Position numbers and translations under genes: made by a program
In this document: one piece after another, positions 1 to 8,782 of the stretch
How the letters are laid out: each line of letters begins with the position of its first letter
How positions within the stretch are numbered: the first letter of the stretch is position 1
Notes under the pieces: model-generated
What the model saw: the letters and a program-made list of their open reading frames with translations, nothing else
Databases searched by the model: none
What the model was told of the DNA's origin: nothing
Assembly: GCA_021796235.1 (NCBI GenBank)
Contig: JAJYOJ010000003.1
Location: forward strand, 33,402-97,401
Source of the DNA: a bacterium
Lineage (GTDB): Bacteria; Patescibacteriota; Microgenomatia; UBA1406; GWC2-37-13
Reading direction: 5' to 3'
Length of the DNA: 64,000 bases

Positions 1-890
1 AAAAAAAGCGGCCGATGACCTTCGACTACACCAACAGTAGCCCTGCCAGGAGCAATATCAGTTGACTCTTCCAAGAAAACTGCCGGGTTGGCAACTTCTT
101 TCAGACCATTTTCCCGCATCTCAAAAATGCCGATCTCGTCAGTTGGACCGAATCTGTTTTTATTGGCACGTAGCAAACGAAAATGTGAAACTTTTTCACC
201 CTCAAAATCAATTACGCAGTCTACTAAATGCTCAAGAGTTTTTGGTCCGGCTGCCTCACCTTCTTTTGTGACATGACCGATAATAAGAGTCGTAATTTTG
301 GTTTTTTTAGCAAGCATTATTAATTTTTTTGTTACTTCCTTGAGTTGATTTATGCTTCCGTGAGAAGAGTCGATATCTTTTGAGTACATAGTTTGAATTG
401 AATCGATGACAAGAATATCAGGTTTTTCGTCAAGATTTTCGATGCTTTCTATGATCCCCTCGATTTGCGTATCGTTGGAAAAAAGAAAGTCAGCAAAATT
501 AATTCCAAGTCTTTCGGCTCTGTCCTTAACCTGTTCGGCTGATTCCTCCCCCGAAAAATATATTGGTGAGAGTTTTTGGAGTGACTGTAATACAATTGTT
601 GATTTACCGATACCCGGCTCGCCGGTTAGGAGAATAACTTCACCAGGGACAAATCCTCCACCCAAAACTCTATCGAATTCATAAATTCCAGAAGGTAAAC
701 GTACAATTTTTTGCGATTTAATTTTTATCAAAGCGGTAAGAGTTACTTTTTTAACCCCTTCGTTTTTATCCTTACTTTTAGTTTCAAACGCTGGTTGTTC
801 TTTAAGCGTATTCCATTTTCCACAATCACGGCAGCGTCCGATCCACGAACCCGAGCCATAACCGCAATTGCTGCAAATAAAAAATGCCAT
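1..890 (-). CDS. radA: DNA repair protein RadA/Sms (C-terminus cut by window edge)
   Basis: RecA-like ATPase that helps process recombination intermediates in the cytoplasm. The minus strand opens with ATG at 890 and stays open to the left edge, about 296 residues, so roughly the last third (including most of the Lon-like domain) lies outside. Visible are an N-terminal zinc finger (CSNCG about residue 6, CRDCG about 23), Walker A GEPGIGKST, the RadA-specific KNRFG motif, and the start of the Lon-like part at GVVEGHRP. It begins 4 nt after the argS stop, so it is probably cotranscribed downstream of argS. Family assignment is secure; only the end is missing. Confidence 0.95.
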   Translation of the reverse strand, partial: MAFFICSNCGYGSGSWIGRCRDCGKWNTLKEQPAFETKSKDKNEGVKKVTLTALIKIKSQKIVRLPSGIYEFDRVLGGGFVPGEVILLTGEPGIGKSTIVLQSLQKLSPIYFSGEESAEQVKDRAERLGINFADFLFSNDTQIEGIIESIENLDEKPDILVIDSIQTMYSKDIDSSHGSINQLKEVTKKLIMLAKKTKITTLIIGHVTKEGEAAGPKTLEHLVDCVIDFEGEKVSHFRLLRANKNRFGPTDEIGIFEMRENGLKEVANPAVFLEESTDIAPGRATVGVVEGHRPLF

Positions 891-894
891 ATTA

Positions 895-2595
895 CTACAT
901 CTTGTTGACGGTCTCTATTCCCAAAAGATAAAGGCCTTGTTTGATAATGTTTCCGACTGCTTTAGTTAAGATGAGACGAAAATGTTTTGTTTCTCCCTCA
1001 CTTTTAAGAATTGGATGTTTTTGGTAAAAAAGATTGTATTTTGATGCCAAATCATAAAGGTAGTTGGCAATATAATTTGGGGCTAAATCTTTACCGGACT
1101 TTCGAACAATGTCAGTAAATTGATAAAACATGCGCAAAAGATCGTTTTCTTCTTTTGTTATTTTTAAATTGGCGAATTTCTTTCTTGCTGATACATCAGC
1201 CTTTTCAAGAACACTTTGCGTTCGGACATAAGTATAGATAATATATGGGCCGGAATTTCCTTCGAGAGAAATCGATTCAGCAAAATCAAAAGCTATTTGC
1301 GCAAAAACGTTGTTTTTGAGAAATGAATATTTTACCGACGCGACAGCTAAAATTTCCGCCGTATTTTTATCGCACTTAAATGTCTGCACTATTTTTTTCT
1401 TAGCCTGGTCAATTACCCACTCAGCTTCGATCACTAATCCTGTTCGTGAAGACATTTTTCCCGATTTTAATTTAACCCATTCATAAGCAAGATGATACTG
1501 TTTGTTTTTAAATTTCTTTGCATCGAGAAGTTCTTCAACCTTAAATGTGACGTTAAAAAAACTTTTTTGTTCCGGGGTTACTATATGAATGCATTTATCC
1601 AGTTCGCCAAATTCGGAGAACTCTTTTTCCGCCAAAGCCAGTTCTTTGCCTTCATAAGTTGGATAACCAAAGCTATTTATAAATACCCGCGTATCAAGTC
1701 CATATTCCTTACCGATGAAAATCAGAGCACCTTCACTCTTTTTCAAGATGTTTTTTTCCTCCGCAGCTTTGCAGATTTCAACGCCTCTTTTGGCAAATTC
1801 GCTCTCCGGATATAACCTATCGAACTTTGTATAAACCCGTTTATAAATTTCGGAAAAATATTCAAAACTCCAATTTTTTGTCTCTTTCCAAAGCGGGACA
1901 ACATCACCTTTTTGGTTATAGATCATCCCGTTTATATTTATTATTTGGTTTTTATACTCTACGCTTTCATCGTAGGCAACCTGACCTTTGGCATAGGCGT
2001 CACCGAGGAATTTTATTCGTTCATGAAGAGGTGAGTTTCTGATTTTATTTAACTCGCCTTGGGAAGTTTTATATTTAATGTACCAAAGACATTTAGCGAT
2101 ATGTAGTCCCACGTCACCTTGATAATTTGATCTAATTACGCTGTTGCCACTAGCCTGCAAAATTCGAACGAGTGATTCGCCAATAGAAATATTGCGCAGA
2201 TGGCCGATATGAAAAAGTTTATGCGTATTTGGATGAGCAAACTCAATCATAAGCTTTTTTAGCGGTCCCAGGGAATACGGAGAAAAAGTTATTTTGTCCT
2301 CGCTCGTTTTAACGGCAACATCTAAAAGGTAGTTCTGGGAAAGCCAGAGATTGATAAACCCGGGTTTTATCACCTCGACTTTTTCTATTAATTCATTTTG
2401 GCTTAGGTTTTCAGAGATTTTTTCGGCTATTTCGACCGGATTTTTTTTAAGATTTTTTGCAACTTTAAGGGCAATACTTGTTGAATAGTCGCCAAATTGG
2501 GGATTAGCCGGATGTTCCAATTCAACCTGAATATTTTTTACTCCAGCTTTTTCGCTAGCCGATTGTAGTAATTTAGCCACCTCTTCTTTAATCAT
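895..2595 (-). CDS. argS: Arginyl-tRNA synthetase
   Basis: Class I aminoacyl-tRNA synthetase that charges tRNA-Arg. The 566 residues show the ArgRS-specific N-terminal additional domain (FGDYSTSIALKVAK about residue 34), the class I signature HIGH within HKLFHIGHLRN (about 128), a KMSSR-type second signature (GKMSSRTG), and a C-terminal DALR anticodon-binding region (FYQKHPIL). The ATG at 2595 follows a -10-like TATTAT by 8 nt with no Shine-Dalgarno sequence. It heads a two-gene unit with radA. Slightly shorter than many bacterial ArgRS, but all core parts are present. Confidence 0.96.
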   Translation of the reverse strand: MIKEEVAKLLQSASEKAGVKNIQVELEHPANPQFGDYSTSIALKVAKNLKKNPVEIAEKISENLSQNELIEKVEVIKPGFINLWLSQNYLLDVAVKTSEDKITFSPYSLGPLKKLMIEFAHPNTHKLFHIGHLRNISIGESLVRILQASGNSVIRSNYQGDVGLHIAKCLWYIKYKTSQGELNKIRNSPLHERIKFLGDAYAKGQVAYDESVEYKNQIININGMIYNQKGDVVPLWKETKNWSFEYFSEIYKRVYTKFDRLYPESEFAKRGVEICKAAEEKNILKKSEGALIFIGKEYGLDTRVFINSFGYPTYEGKELALAEKEFSEFGELDKCIHIVTPEQKSFFNVTFKVEELLDAKKFKNKQYHLAYEWVKLKSGKMSSRTGLVIEAEWVIDQAKKKIVQTFKCDKNTAEILAVASVKYSFLKNNVFAQIAFDFAESISLEGNSGPYIIYTYVRTQSVLEKADVSARKKFANLKITKEENDLLRMFYQFTDIVRKSGKDLAPNYIANYLYDLASKYNLFYQKHPILKSEGETKHFRLILTKAVGNIIKQGLYLLGIETVNKM

Positions 2596-2603
2596 TGGTT
2601 AAT

Positions 2604-2609
2604 ATAATA
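2604..2609 (-). promoter_or_regulatory. Extended -10 promoter of argS (leaderless type)
   Basis: On the minus strand TGA-TATTAT ends 8 nt before the argS ATG. No ribosome binding site fits in that space, so the mRNA would start at or almost at the start codon. Inferred from sequence only. Confidence 0.45.
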
Positions 2610-2652
2610 TCACAACTTGCATAAGAAAAAATATCATCCTAAAATAGAGATA

Positions 2653-3555
2653 ATGAAACCTAAACTAATATTACTATTGGTACTAATTCTTCTTTTTGGC
2701 GTTTTTGTGGCGGTAAGATTTTTTATTTTAAATGGGCAGACTGATTACGGAGAATTAAAAATATTATCTTCACCAACTACAAATATTTTTATTGATAATG
2801 CAATGATAGGAAAAACACCCTTTGATCAAAAGTATAAAATAGGAGAGTATTTGTTAAAACTTATACCTGAGGGGACTGCAACTGAAACTGCATCCTGGCA
2901 GGGAAAAATTTCAATTTTTAAAAGTGCGCTTACATATGTCAATCGGGAACTTGGGGCTTCCGACCTGACATCGGCCGGCGAAATTTTTACCTCAACCAGA
3001 ATGACAGCTTCTCCCCAAGATCCGAATAACGGCGCAGTTTCAGTCGACAGTGATCCGGAGGGGGCAATAGTTTATTTAGACAACGACGAAAAAGGAGTAG
3101 CGCCTTTGATTTTACAGGATGTACCCAAAGGCGATCACGAGCTTTCGGTTTTCATGCCAGGATTTTTTAGAAGAACGCAGAAAATAAACGTTGATCCAGA
3201 CTACCAAGTAAACGCAATGTTTAAGTTGGCAATGGATATGTCGCAGCAGCAAGCGTCACAATCAGCTCAATTAAACAATAGTCCTTCAACTTCACAAGCT
3301 CCGGCGGCTACAATCAGTGCGAGTACTGCTTCAACGGTTCTCATAAAAGACACACCGCAAGGGTGGCTACGCGTACGCGCCGATGCGACAATCACAGCTT
3401 CGGAAGAAGCAAAGATAAAACCAGGTGGAAAATATCCTTATGTAGATACAAAAGACGGCTGGTACGAGATAAAATTCAATGGAGATGCTGGCGGGCTAGT
3501 TTCTGGCAGCTTTGATACTGGTTGGGTTTCCGCAGAGTTTGCAACTTTACAATAA
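2653..3555 (+). CDS. Membrane-anchored PEGA-PEGA-SH3b protein
   Basis: Probable cell-envelope protein of unknown exact role. An N-terminal hydrophobic helix (residues about 4-25) would anchor it facing outward. Two PEGA domains follow: one starting GELKILSSPTTNIFIDN and a second with GAVSVDSDPEGAIVYLDN. A low-complexity Gln/Ser/Ala linker leads to a C-terminal bacterial SH3-like domain (VLIKDTPQGWLRVRADAT ... GWYEIKF ... GWVSAEF). I chose the ATG at 2653; the upstream TTG at 2617 would place charged residues ahead of the helix. It ends 3 nt before the convergent glycosyltransferase stop. SH3b domains often bind peptidoglycan, PEGA domains surface partners; substrate here is unknown. Confidence 0.75.
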   Translation: MKPKLILLLVLILLFGVFVAVRFFILNGQTDYGELKILSSPTTNIFIDNAMIGKTPFDQKYKIGEYLLKLIPEGTATETASWQGKISIFKSALTYVNRELGASDLTSAGEIFTSTRMTASPQDPNNGAVSVDSDPEGAIVYLDNDEKGVAPLILQDVPKGDHELSVFMPGFFRRTQKINVDPDYQVNAMFKLAMDMSQQQASQSAQLNNSPSTSQAPAATISASTASTVLIKDTPQGWLRVRADATITASEEAKIKPGGKYPYVDTKDGWYEIKFNGDAGGLVSGSFDTGWVSAEFATLQ

Positions 3556-3558
3556 TCT

Positions 3559-4668
3559 CTACTTCTTTTCTTTCCAGATAAATTTGTTATAGAGGACGTA
3601 AGAATAAGGAATGATAATAAAAGCAATAATTAGTACTTTGTAAAGATACCAAAGTTTTCGACCCAAAAAGTTTACGAGAAGCTGTATGCCAACAGATTGA
3701 ATAATGAGTGATCCTGATGAAACAACATTAAACTTAATAAAACTTCCCGAATATGATTTGAAACTGTGTTCAATTTTTTTATGAGCAAAGCTCCAGAAAT
3801 TATTAAAAACAAAGTTTGCAACAATTGCTGTTTCTGCGCTGATTAAGGTTGCAACCCAGACAGTAAATCGCAGTTTTTCAATAAGTAAATATGAAATTCC
3901 GAAGTCTATAACAAACCCTATAAGGCCGACAATTACAAATTTTATGAAGGAAGAATTAGTGAGAATATAAATAACTATGCCAGAAATATATTGGATAAAA
4001 CTGATCTTCGATTTGCCGAATTTCCGCTCCTTAAATTTAATAGGCACTTCGGTTACGTGGCCGCCTGTTTTCAAAACTTCATCAATCACTGCAATTTGAA
4101 AAAGATAACCGGAATATTTTTTGACGTGATTTATTAGATTTTTTATTACCCAACTTTTTATCGCCCGGTAGCCGCTGGTCCAATCGGTTATCGTAAGCTT
4201 CATGAAACCAAACCGGATAAAAAGATTTGCAAAGATAGAGAAAATTTTGCGGTGTAAACCCCAGTCTTTGGGAATCGATCCGCCTTTGATGTAACGTGAA
4301 CCTATCACCAGGTCGGCACCTTTTTCAATCCCGTGTACAAATTTTGGAATATCTCGGGGGTCATGTGAAATATCAGCATCCATTTCCATCATTAAGTATG
4401 GATTTAGGTGATCAAATGCGTATTGAAAACCTTCTGAATAGGCTTTTCCCAACCCGGCTTTCTCTATTTCTAGAAGATATAACTGATGATATTTTTTTTG
4501 CAGTTTTTTTACAATCTCTCCGGTTTTGTCTGGCGATTTGCTATCAACAACCAGAATTGTCAGTTCCCAGTTAGCAATATTTTTTTGTTCGGCAAAAATA
4601 TCGTTTATAAGTTTCTCAATATTTCCCGATTCGTTGTAAGTCGGCAAAACTATGGTCAATTTTTTCAT
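3559..4668 (-). CDS. Dolichol-phosphate-mannose-synthase-like GT2 fused to GtrA membrane domain
   Basis: Likely transfers a sugar from a nucleotide donor to a polyprenyl phosphate at the membrane and may help flip or use the product. Residues about 1-220 are a family 2 glycosyltransferase: IVLPTYNESGNIEKLI at the N-terminus, a DxD-type MEMDADISHDP (about 97) and ADLVIGSRYI. Residues about 235-365 form a four-helix GtrA-like domain (VGLIGFVIDFGISYLL). This domain order is a known DPM1-GtrA arrangement. It is the last gene of the minus-strand sugar operon, 4 nt after the decarboxylase. Sugar specificity cannot be read from the sequence. Confidence 0.85.
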   Translation of the reverse strand: MKKLTIVLPTYNESGNIEKLINDIFAEQKNIANWELTILVVDSKSPDKTGEIVKKLQKKYHQLYLLEIEKAGLGKAYSEGFQYAFDHLNPYLMMEMDADISHDPRDIPKFVHGIEKGADLVIGSRYIKGGSIPKDWGLHRKIFSIFANLFIRFGFMKLTITDWTSGYRAIKSWVIKNLINHVKKYSGYLFQIAVIDEVLKTGGHVTEVPIKFKERKFGKSKISFIQYISGIVIYILTNSSFIKFVIVGLIGFVIDFGISYLLIEKLRFTVWVATLISAETAIVANFVFNNFWSFAHKKIEHSFKSYSGSFIKFNVVSSGSLIIQSVGIQLLVNFLGRKLWYLYKVLIIAFIIIPYSYVLYNKFIWKEKK

Positions 4669-4672
4669 TTGT

Positions 4673-5626
4673 TTAAAGATAATTTCTGAAGTATTTTATA
4701 GTTTCCGATAGCCCATCTTTTATTTGTATTTTAGGTTGCCAATTTAAAAGATTTTTGGCTTTTGTAATGTCAGGTTGTCTTTTGATTGGATCGTCAATAG
4801 GAAGCTTTTCACTAAAAACTATCTCACTTTTTGAGTTGATAAGTTCTTTGACAATTTTGGCGTATTCTAATACTGTTTTTTCCTTAATCGATCCGAGATT
4901 GACTATTTCGCCTTCGGTTTTTGGATAAAACATTAGCCGGAGAATTCCTTCAACCAGATCGTCCACATAACAAAGCGAACGGGTTTGTTTTCCACTACCG
5001 TAAATAGTTATCGGTTTGTTTTCTAAAGCCAGATTTATAAAGTTAACAATCATTCTTTTATCGACTTTTTGCATGCTTGGTCCATAAGTGTTAAAAATAC
5101 GGGCAATTCTAGTATCAAGCCCCAAATTTCTAAAAAAATAAGCCGTCAGCGTTTCACCGAATCTTTTTGCTTCGTCATAAACCGAGCGGGGTCCAGTTGT
5201 CGAAGCATTGCCAAAATAGTTTTCTTTTTGCGGGTGGACAAGCGGATTGCCATAAACTTCAGAAGTTGAAGCGAAAAGAAATTTTGCCTTATTTTTTTCA
5301 GCCAGTTTTAAAAGTTCTAACGTCCCTTGGGTGTTTACAAGCATGGTTTCCATTGGCAATTTATGATAGCTTATCGGACTATGATGATTGGGCGAGGCAG
5401 GGGAGGCGAGATGAAAAATTGCGTCAACCGCTATTTCCGGCTCGAAGGGAAAAATAACATCATGTTTTATAAAAGTGAAATTGCTTTCTTTAAGAAGCTC
5501 TTTTATGTTATTTTTTGATCCAGTCAATAAATTATCAGCGCATACAACCTGATGCTTTTCTTCAAGCAGTCTTTTACATAGATGTGAGCCAATAAATCCT
5601 GCTCCTCCGGTTACAAGAATTTTCAT
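4673..5626 (-). CDS. UDP-glucuronate decarboxylase (UDP-xylose synthase type SDR)
   Basis: Extended short-chain dehydrogenase that would convert UDP-glucuronate to UDP-xylose using bound NAD. The 317 residues start with the Rossmann motif TGGAGFIGSHLC; the active site is visible as the ASTSEVYG serine/threonine stretch and YDEAKR (YxxxK). The typical UXS segments HLASPASPNHH and RIFNTYGP are present. The gene directly follows ugd (2 nt gap), whose product makes its substrate, which supports the call over other epimerases such as GalE. Confidence 0.88.
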   Translation of the reverse strand: MKILVTGGAGFIGSHLCKRLLEEKHQVVCADNLLTGSKNNIKELLKESNFTFIKHDVIFPFEPEIAVDAIFHLASPASPNHHSPISYHKLPMETMLVNTQGTLELLKLAEKNKAKFLFASTSEVYGNPLVHPQKENYFGNASTTGPRSVYDEAKRFGETLTAYFFRNLGLDTRIARIFNTYGPSMQKVDKRMIVNFINLALENKPITIYGSGKQTRSLCYVDDLVEGILRLMFYPKTEGEIVNLGSIKEKTVLEYAKIVKELINSKSEIVFSEKLPIDDPIKRQPDITKAKNLLNWQPKIQIKDGLSETIKYFRNYL

Positions 5627-5628
5627 AT

Positions 5629-6927
5629 TTATTTAACGGATGGACGACCGATGGAATAATATGTGAAACCGAGTGATTTCATAACATGTGGATCATAAAT
5701 ATTCCTGCCATCAAAAATCACCGGGTTTAACATTTTGGTTTTAATTTGCTTTAGGTTTATTTGTTTAAACTCGTCCCATTCGGTTAGGATAAGTAAAGCA
5801 CTGGTTTTAGATACGGCGTCATAAGGATTTTTCGCGTATCTAAGTTTGCCGCCGAAAATTTTTTTTATATTGCCAAGTGCGGCCGAATCATAGACATGCA
5901 AAGAAAAATTATTTTGCAGAAGTGCATTAATTATATAAATTGCCGGAGCTTCGCGGACGTCGTCGGTATTGGGTTTGAAGCTCAGTCCCCAGATTGCGAC
6001 ATTTTTATCTTTTACAGTCTTGAGGATTCTAGCAATGAAATTATTTTTTGCGAGTGAGTTAACTTTTTCTACTGCATCGAGAAATATTGTATCGACAGCT
6101 AAATTGGCTCCTATTGTGCGTAAGGCTTTAACGTCTTTGGGTAAGCACGATCCTCCATAGCCCAAACCAGGATCCATAAAAATTCTGCCAATTCGTTTGT
6201 CCAATCCTACGGCATCCAACACTTTCTCTACGTCGGCTCCGGTTTTCTCACAATAAAAGGCAATAAGATTAGCAAATGATATTTTAGTTGCAAGCATTGC
6301 GTTTGATGTATATTTGATAAGCTCTGCCGATGCCAGATCGGTTACAACCCGTTTTCCAGGAATTGGTTCATGCAATTTGAGCAGTAGGTCGATCGCTTTT
6401 TCTGAATCAGATCCTACGACTACTCGGTCGGCGTTTAAGGTGTCGTAGATTGCTGAGCCTTCACGTAAAAATTCCGGGCAGGAGGCAACTGCAAACTCGG
6501 CATCTTTAACCTTATTTTTTTTTAGAAGTTGTTCAATTTTTTGATTTGTTCCAACCGGAACAGTACTTTTACAGGACACCACAGTAAATCCTCTTTTTAG
6601 ATTTTGAGCAATATTTTTAGCCACTTCAAAAACAGTAGTAAGGTCGGCTTCGCCATTATTTTTAGGCGGGGTTCCAACAGCAATGAAAACTATATCCGAG
6701 CGCGAAACAGATGATTTATAATCTAGAGTCGGAATAATTCTTTTCTTTTTCAAATTATCTTCAAGTAATTCCTTAAGGCCCGGCTCGTAAATAATTGGAT
6801 CGCTGGTTTTTAACCGATCAATTTTTTCTTTTGTATGTCCAAGAATGTATACGGTATTGCCAAATTTTGCAAAAACACAGGCACTTACCAAGCCCACATA
6901 TCCGTGTCCTACGAAAGTAATGACCAT
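5629..6927 (-). CDS. ugd: UDP-glucose 6-dehydrogenase
   Basis: Oxidises UDP-glucose to UDP-glucuronate with two NAD. The 432 residues match the family: N-terminal NAD fold (GHGYVGLVSA), central dimer region, the catalytic cysteine in GYGGSCLPKD (about residue 258), and a C-terminal UDP-binding fold with WGLSFKPNTDDVREAP. One N-terminal detail differs: GHGYVG where GxGYVG is usual, still compatible with binding. It sits between rmlD and the decarboxylase, giving a route UDP-glucose to UDP-glucuronate to UDP-xylose. Confidence 0.95.
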   Translation of the reverse strand: MVITFVGHGYVGLVSACVFAKFGNTVYILGHTKEKIDRLKTSDPIIYEPGLKELLEDNLKKKRIIPTLDYKSSVSRSDIVFIAVGTPPKNNGEADLTTVFEVAKNIAQNLKRGFTVVSCKSTVPVGTNQKIEQLLKKNKVKDAEFAVASCPEFLREGSAIYDTLNADRVVVGSDSEKAIDLLLKLHEPIPGKRVVTDLASAELIKYTSNAMLATKISFANLIAFYCEKTGADVEKVLDAVGLDKRIGRIFMDPGLGYGGSCLPKDVKALRTIGANLAVDTIFLDAVEKVNSLAKNNFIARILKTVKDKNVAIWGLSFKPNTDDVREAPAIYIINALLQNNFSLHVYDSAALGNIKKIFGGKLRYAKNPYDAVSKTSALLILTEWDEFKQINLKQIKTKMLNPVIFDGRNIYDPHVMKSLGFTYYSIGRPSVK

Positions 6928-6946
6928 AGTGTTAAATAATATAAAT

Positions 6947-7771
6947 TTATAGCAATTTTTTCAAACCTTCTTCAAAACTTGCCATTTTATAAAAATTATT
7001 TTTTTTGCTTTTGATTATCGAGTATTGCGGGCGAAGTGAAATATCTTTAAAATATTCCTTAAAAGTTATTGGTGAAATTAAGGAGTCGTCTAAACCAAAA
7101 TTTTTTGCGATAAGGTGCCCTGCTTCATTATGAGAGAGTGATTGCGAACCAACGAGGTGAAATATTTCGCTTGAGTAATTCTCGGAAAGATGTTTGAACG
7201 CATACGCTATATCGTCGACGAAAGTCGGCGTGATAAAACAGTCGGTTGTCATGCGCAGTTTTTTTCCTGCCTCTAAGGCAGTTCTAATAGATGCAACATA
7301 ATCTTTTTTGGCTGCAAATTTATTTCGATAAGGATAAGACAGACGCACAATCATTGCCGCATCTTTTACGATTTTTTCTGCTTCGTATTTGGTTTTCGCA
7401 TAATATCCCAAAGGGTTAGGAACACTATCTTCATAAAAAGGCGGGTTTCTTCCATCGAAAACAAAATCCGTTGAAATGTAGATAAATTTTTTATTTTTTT
7501 TATTTACAGCCTCGAAGACATTTCTTGTTCCTTCAACATTGAGCTGGTAAGTTTTTTCGCGCTCTGTCTCAGACGCAGCAACGTTTGTATAGGCTGCAAG
7601 ATGCAGAAAAATATCGAATGAAAGATTTTCAAGTGCCTGATTGACTTGGTCTCGTTTGGTTATATCAAATTTCTTGAAAGGTAGAGGGATAAAGTAAAAA
7701 TTATTTTGCAGAAGTTCAATAATGCGGGATCCAATCAGGCCATCCGGACCAGTTACGGCAATTTTAAGCAT
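6947..7771 (-). CDS. rmlD: dTDP-4-dehydrorhamnose reductase-like protein
   Basis: NAD(P)-dependent short-chain reductase expected to perform the last step to dTDP-L-rhamnose. It has 274 residues with GPDGLIGSRI at the N-terminus, HLAAYTNVAASE, the ISTDFVFDG stretch, and catalytic YYAKTKYEAE. The start overlaps the end of rmlB by 8 bp, so the two are translationally coupled. The related MAT2B-like or other sugar reductases are possible, but the pairing with rmlB favours RmlD. No rmlA or rmlC is in the window. Confidence 0.82.
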   Translation of the reverse strand: MLKIAVTGPDGLIGSRIIELLQNNFYFIPLPFKKFDITKRDQVNQALENLSFDIFLHLAAYTNVAASETEREKTYQLNVEGTRNVFEAVNKKNKKFIYISTDFVFDGRNPPFYEDSVPNPLGYYAKTKYEAEKIVKDAAMIVRLSYPYRNKFAAKKDYVASIRTALEAGKKLRMTTDCFITPTFVDDIAYAFKHLSENYSSEIFHLVGSQSLSHNEAGHLIAKNFGLDDSLISPITFKEYFKDISLRPQYSIIKSKKNNFYKMASFEEGLKKLL

Positions 7772-8744
7772 ATTTAATCCTCCGCCACCAATCTTGATTT
7801 TTTATATACCACTCGACTGTGTTTTTAAGTTCTTCTTCAAAACTGTGTTTAGGTTGCCAGCCGAGTTCATTATGAATTTTGCTCCAGTCTATAGCATAGC
7901 GCCTGTCATGGCCCTTTCTATCTTCAACAAACTCGATAGAATCTTCCGTTTTATTCATAATTACTAGAATTTTTTTAATAACTTCGAGATTTGAAATATC
8001 ATTGCTTTGACCACCAATAAAATAAGTTTCACCAAGCCTGCCTTTTTTGAGAATGAAATCAATTGCTTCACAGTGGTCCTCTACGTAAAGCCAGTCGCGC
8101 ACATAAAGACCGTCACCGTAAATCGGGGCTTTTTTACCCTCAATAAGATTTGTTATAGCAAGAGGGATTAATTTTTCGGGAAATTGATAGGGGCCGAAGT
8201 TATTGGAACAGTTCGAAATTGTTATCGGTAGATTGTAGGTTGTCGCATAGGCACGTACCAAATGATCCGAAGCGGCTTTTGATGCAGAGTAGGGACTGCG
8301 AGGTTTATATTGGGTATGTTCGTTGAACTTTTCTTTAGAGCTTAAGGGAAGGGAACCAAAAACTTCGTCGGTTGAAATATGGTGAAACCGTTTTAATTTA
8401 TTTTTTAAAGCAGCTTCCAACAAAACGTAGGTACCTTCTATATTGGTTTTAATAAACGGAGCCGGATCGGCGATCGAACGATCAACATGGCTTTCGGCGG
8501 CGAAATGAACGACGATCTCAATTTTTTCACTGTTCATTAATGAATTGACGAGTACCGGGTTACAAATATCTCCTTTTATAAATTTGTAATTTCGATTTTG
8601 GCCAACGCTTTTTAAATTTTCCAGATTGCCGGCGTAGGTAAGTTTATCGAGATTGATAATCGAATCTTCAGGATATTTTTTAAGCCAGTACAAAATGAAG
8701 TTTGAGCCAATAAATCCTGCTCCCCCTGTAACCAAAAGTTTCAT
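7764..8744 (-). CDS. rmlB: dTDP-glucose 4,6-dehydratase
   Basis: Converts dTDP-glucose to dTDP-4-keto-6-deoxyglucose. The 326 residues are close to family length and carry TGGAGFIGSNFI, the RmlB signature DKLTYAGNLENL, HFAAESHVDRSI, STDEVFG and active-site YSASKAASD. First gene of the five-gene sugar operon; its ATG lies 7 nt after an extended -10 (TGA-TAGAAT) in the 38-nt gap after the metalloprotease gene. Confidence 0.95.
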   Translation of the reverse strand: MKLLVTGGAGFIGSNFILYWLKKYPEDSIINLDKLTYAGNLENLKSVGQNRNYKFIKGDICNPVLVNSLMNSEKIEIVVHFAAESHVDRSIADPAPFIKTNIEGTYVLLEAALKNKLKRFHHISTDEVFGSLPLSSKEKFNEHTQYKPRSPYSASKAASDHLVRAYATTYNLPITISNCSNNFGPYQFPEKLIPLAITNLIEGKKAPIYGDGLYVRDWLYVEDHCEAIDFILKKGRLGETYFIGGQSNDISNLEVIKKILVIMNKTEDSIEFVEDRKGHDRRYAIDWSKIHNELGWQPKHSFEEELKNTVEWYIKNQDWWRRIKYA

Positions 8745-8751
8745 AAGGATT

Positions 8752-8757
8752 ATTCTA
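8752..8757 (-). promoter_or_regulatory. Extended -10 promoter of rmlB operon (leaderless type)
   Basis: TGA-TAGAAT on the minus strand, 7 nt before the rmlB ATG, in the only real gap of this operon region. The same extended TGA-TAGAAT form occurs before the 21-kb leader element. Confidence 0.5.
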
Positions 8758-8782
8758 TCACGTTTTCTACCTTGGAACTATA

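Noticed and set aside
2617..2655. TTG start for the PEGA protein
   Set aside because: Adds twelve charged residues before a normal signal-anchor; ATG 2653 fits better.
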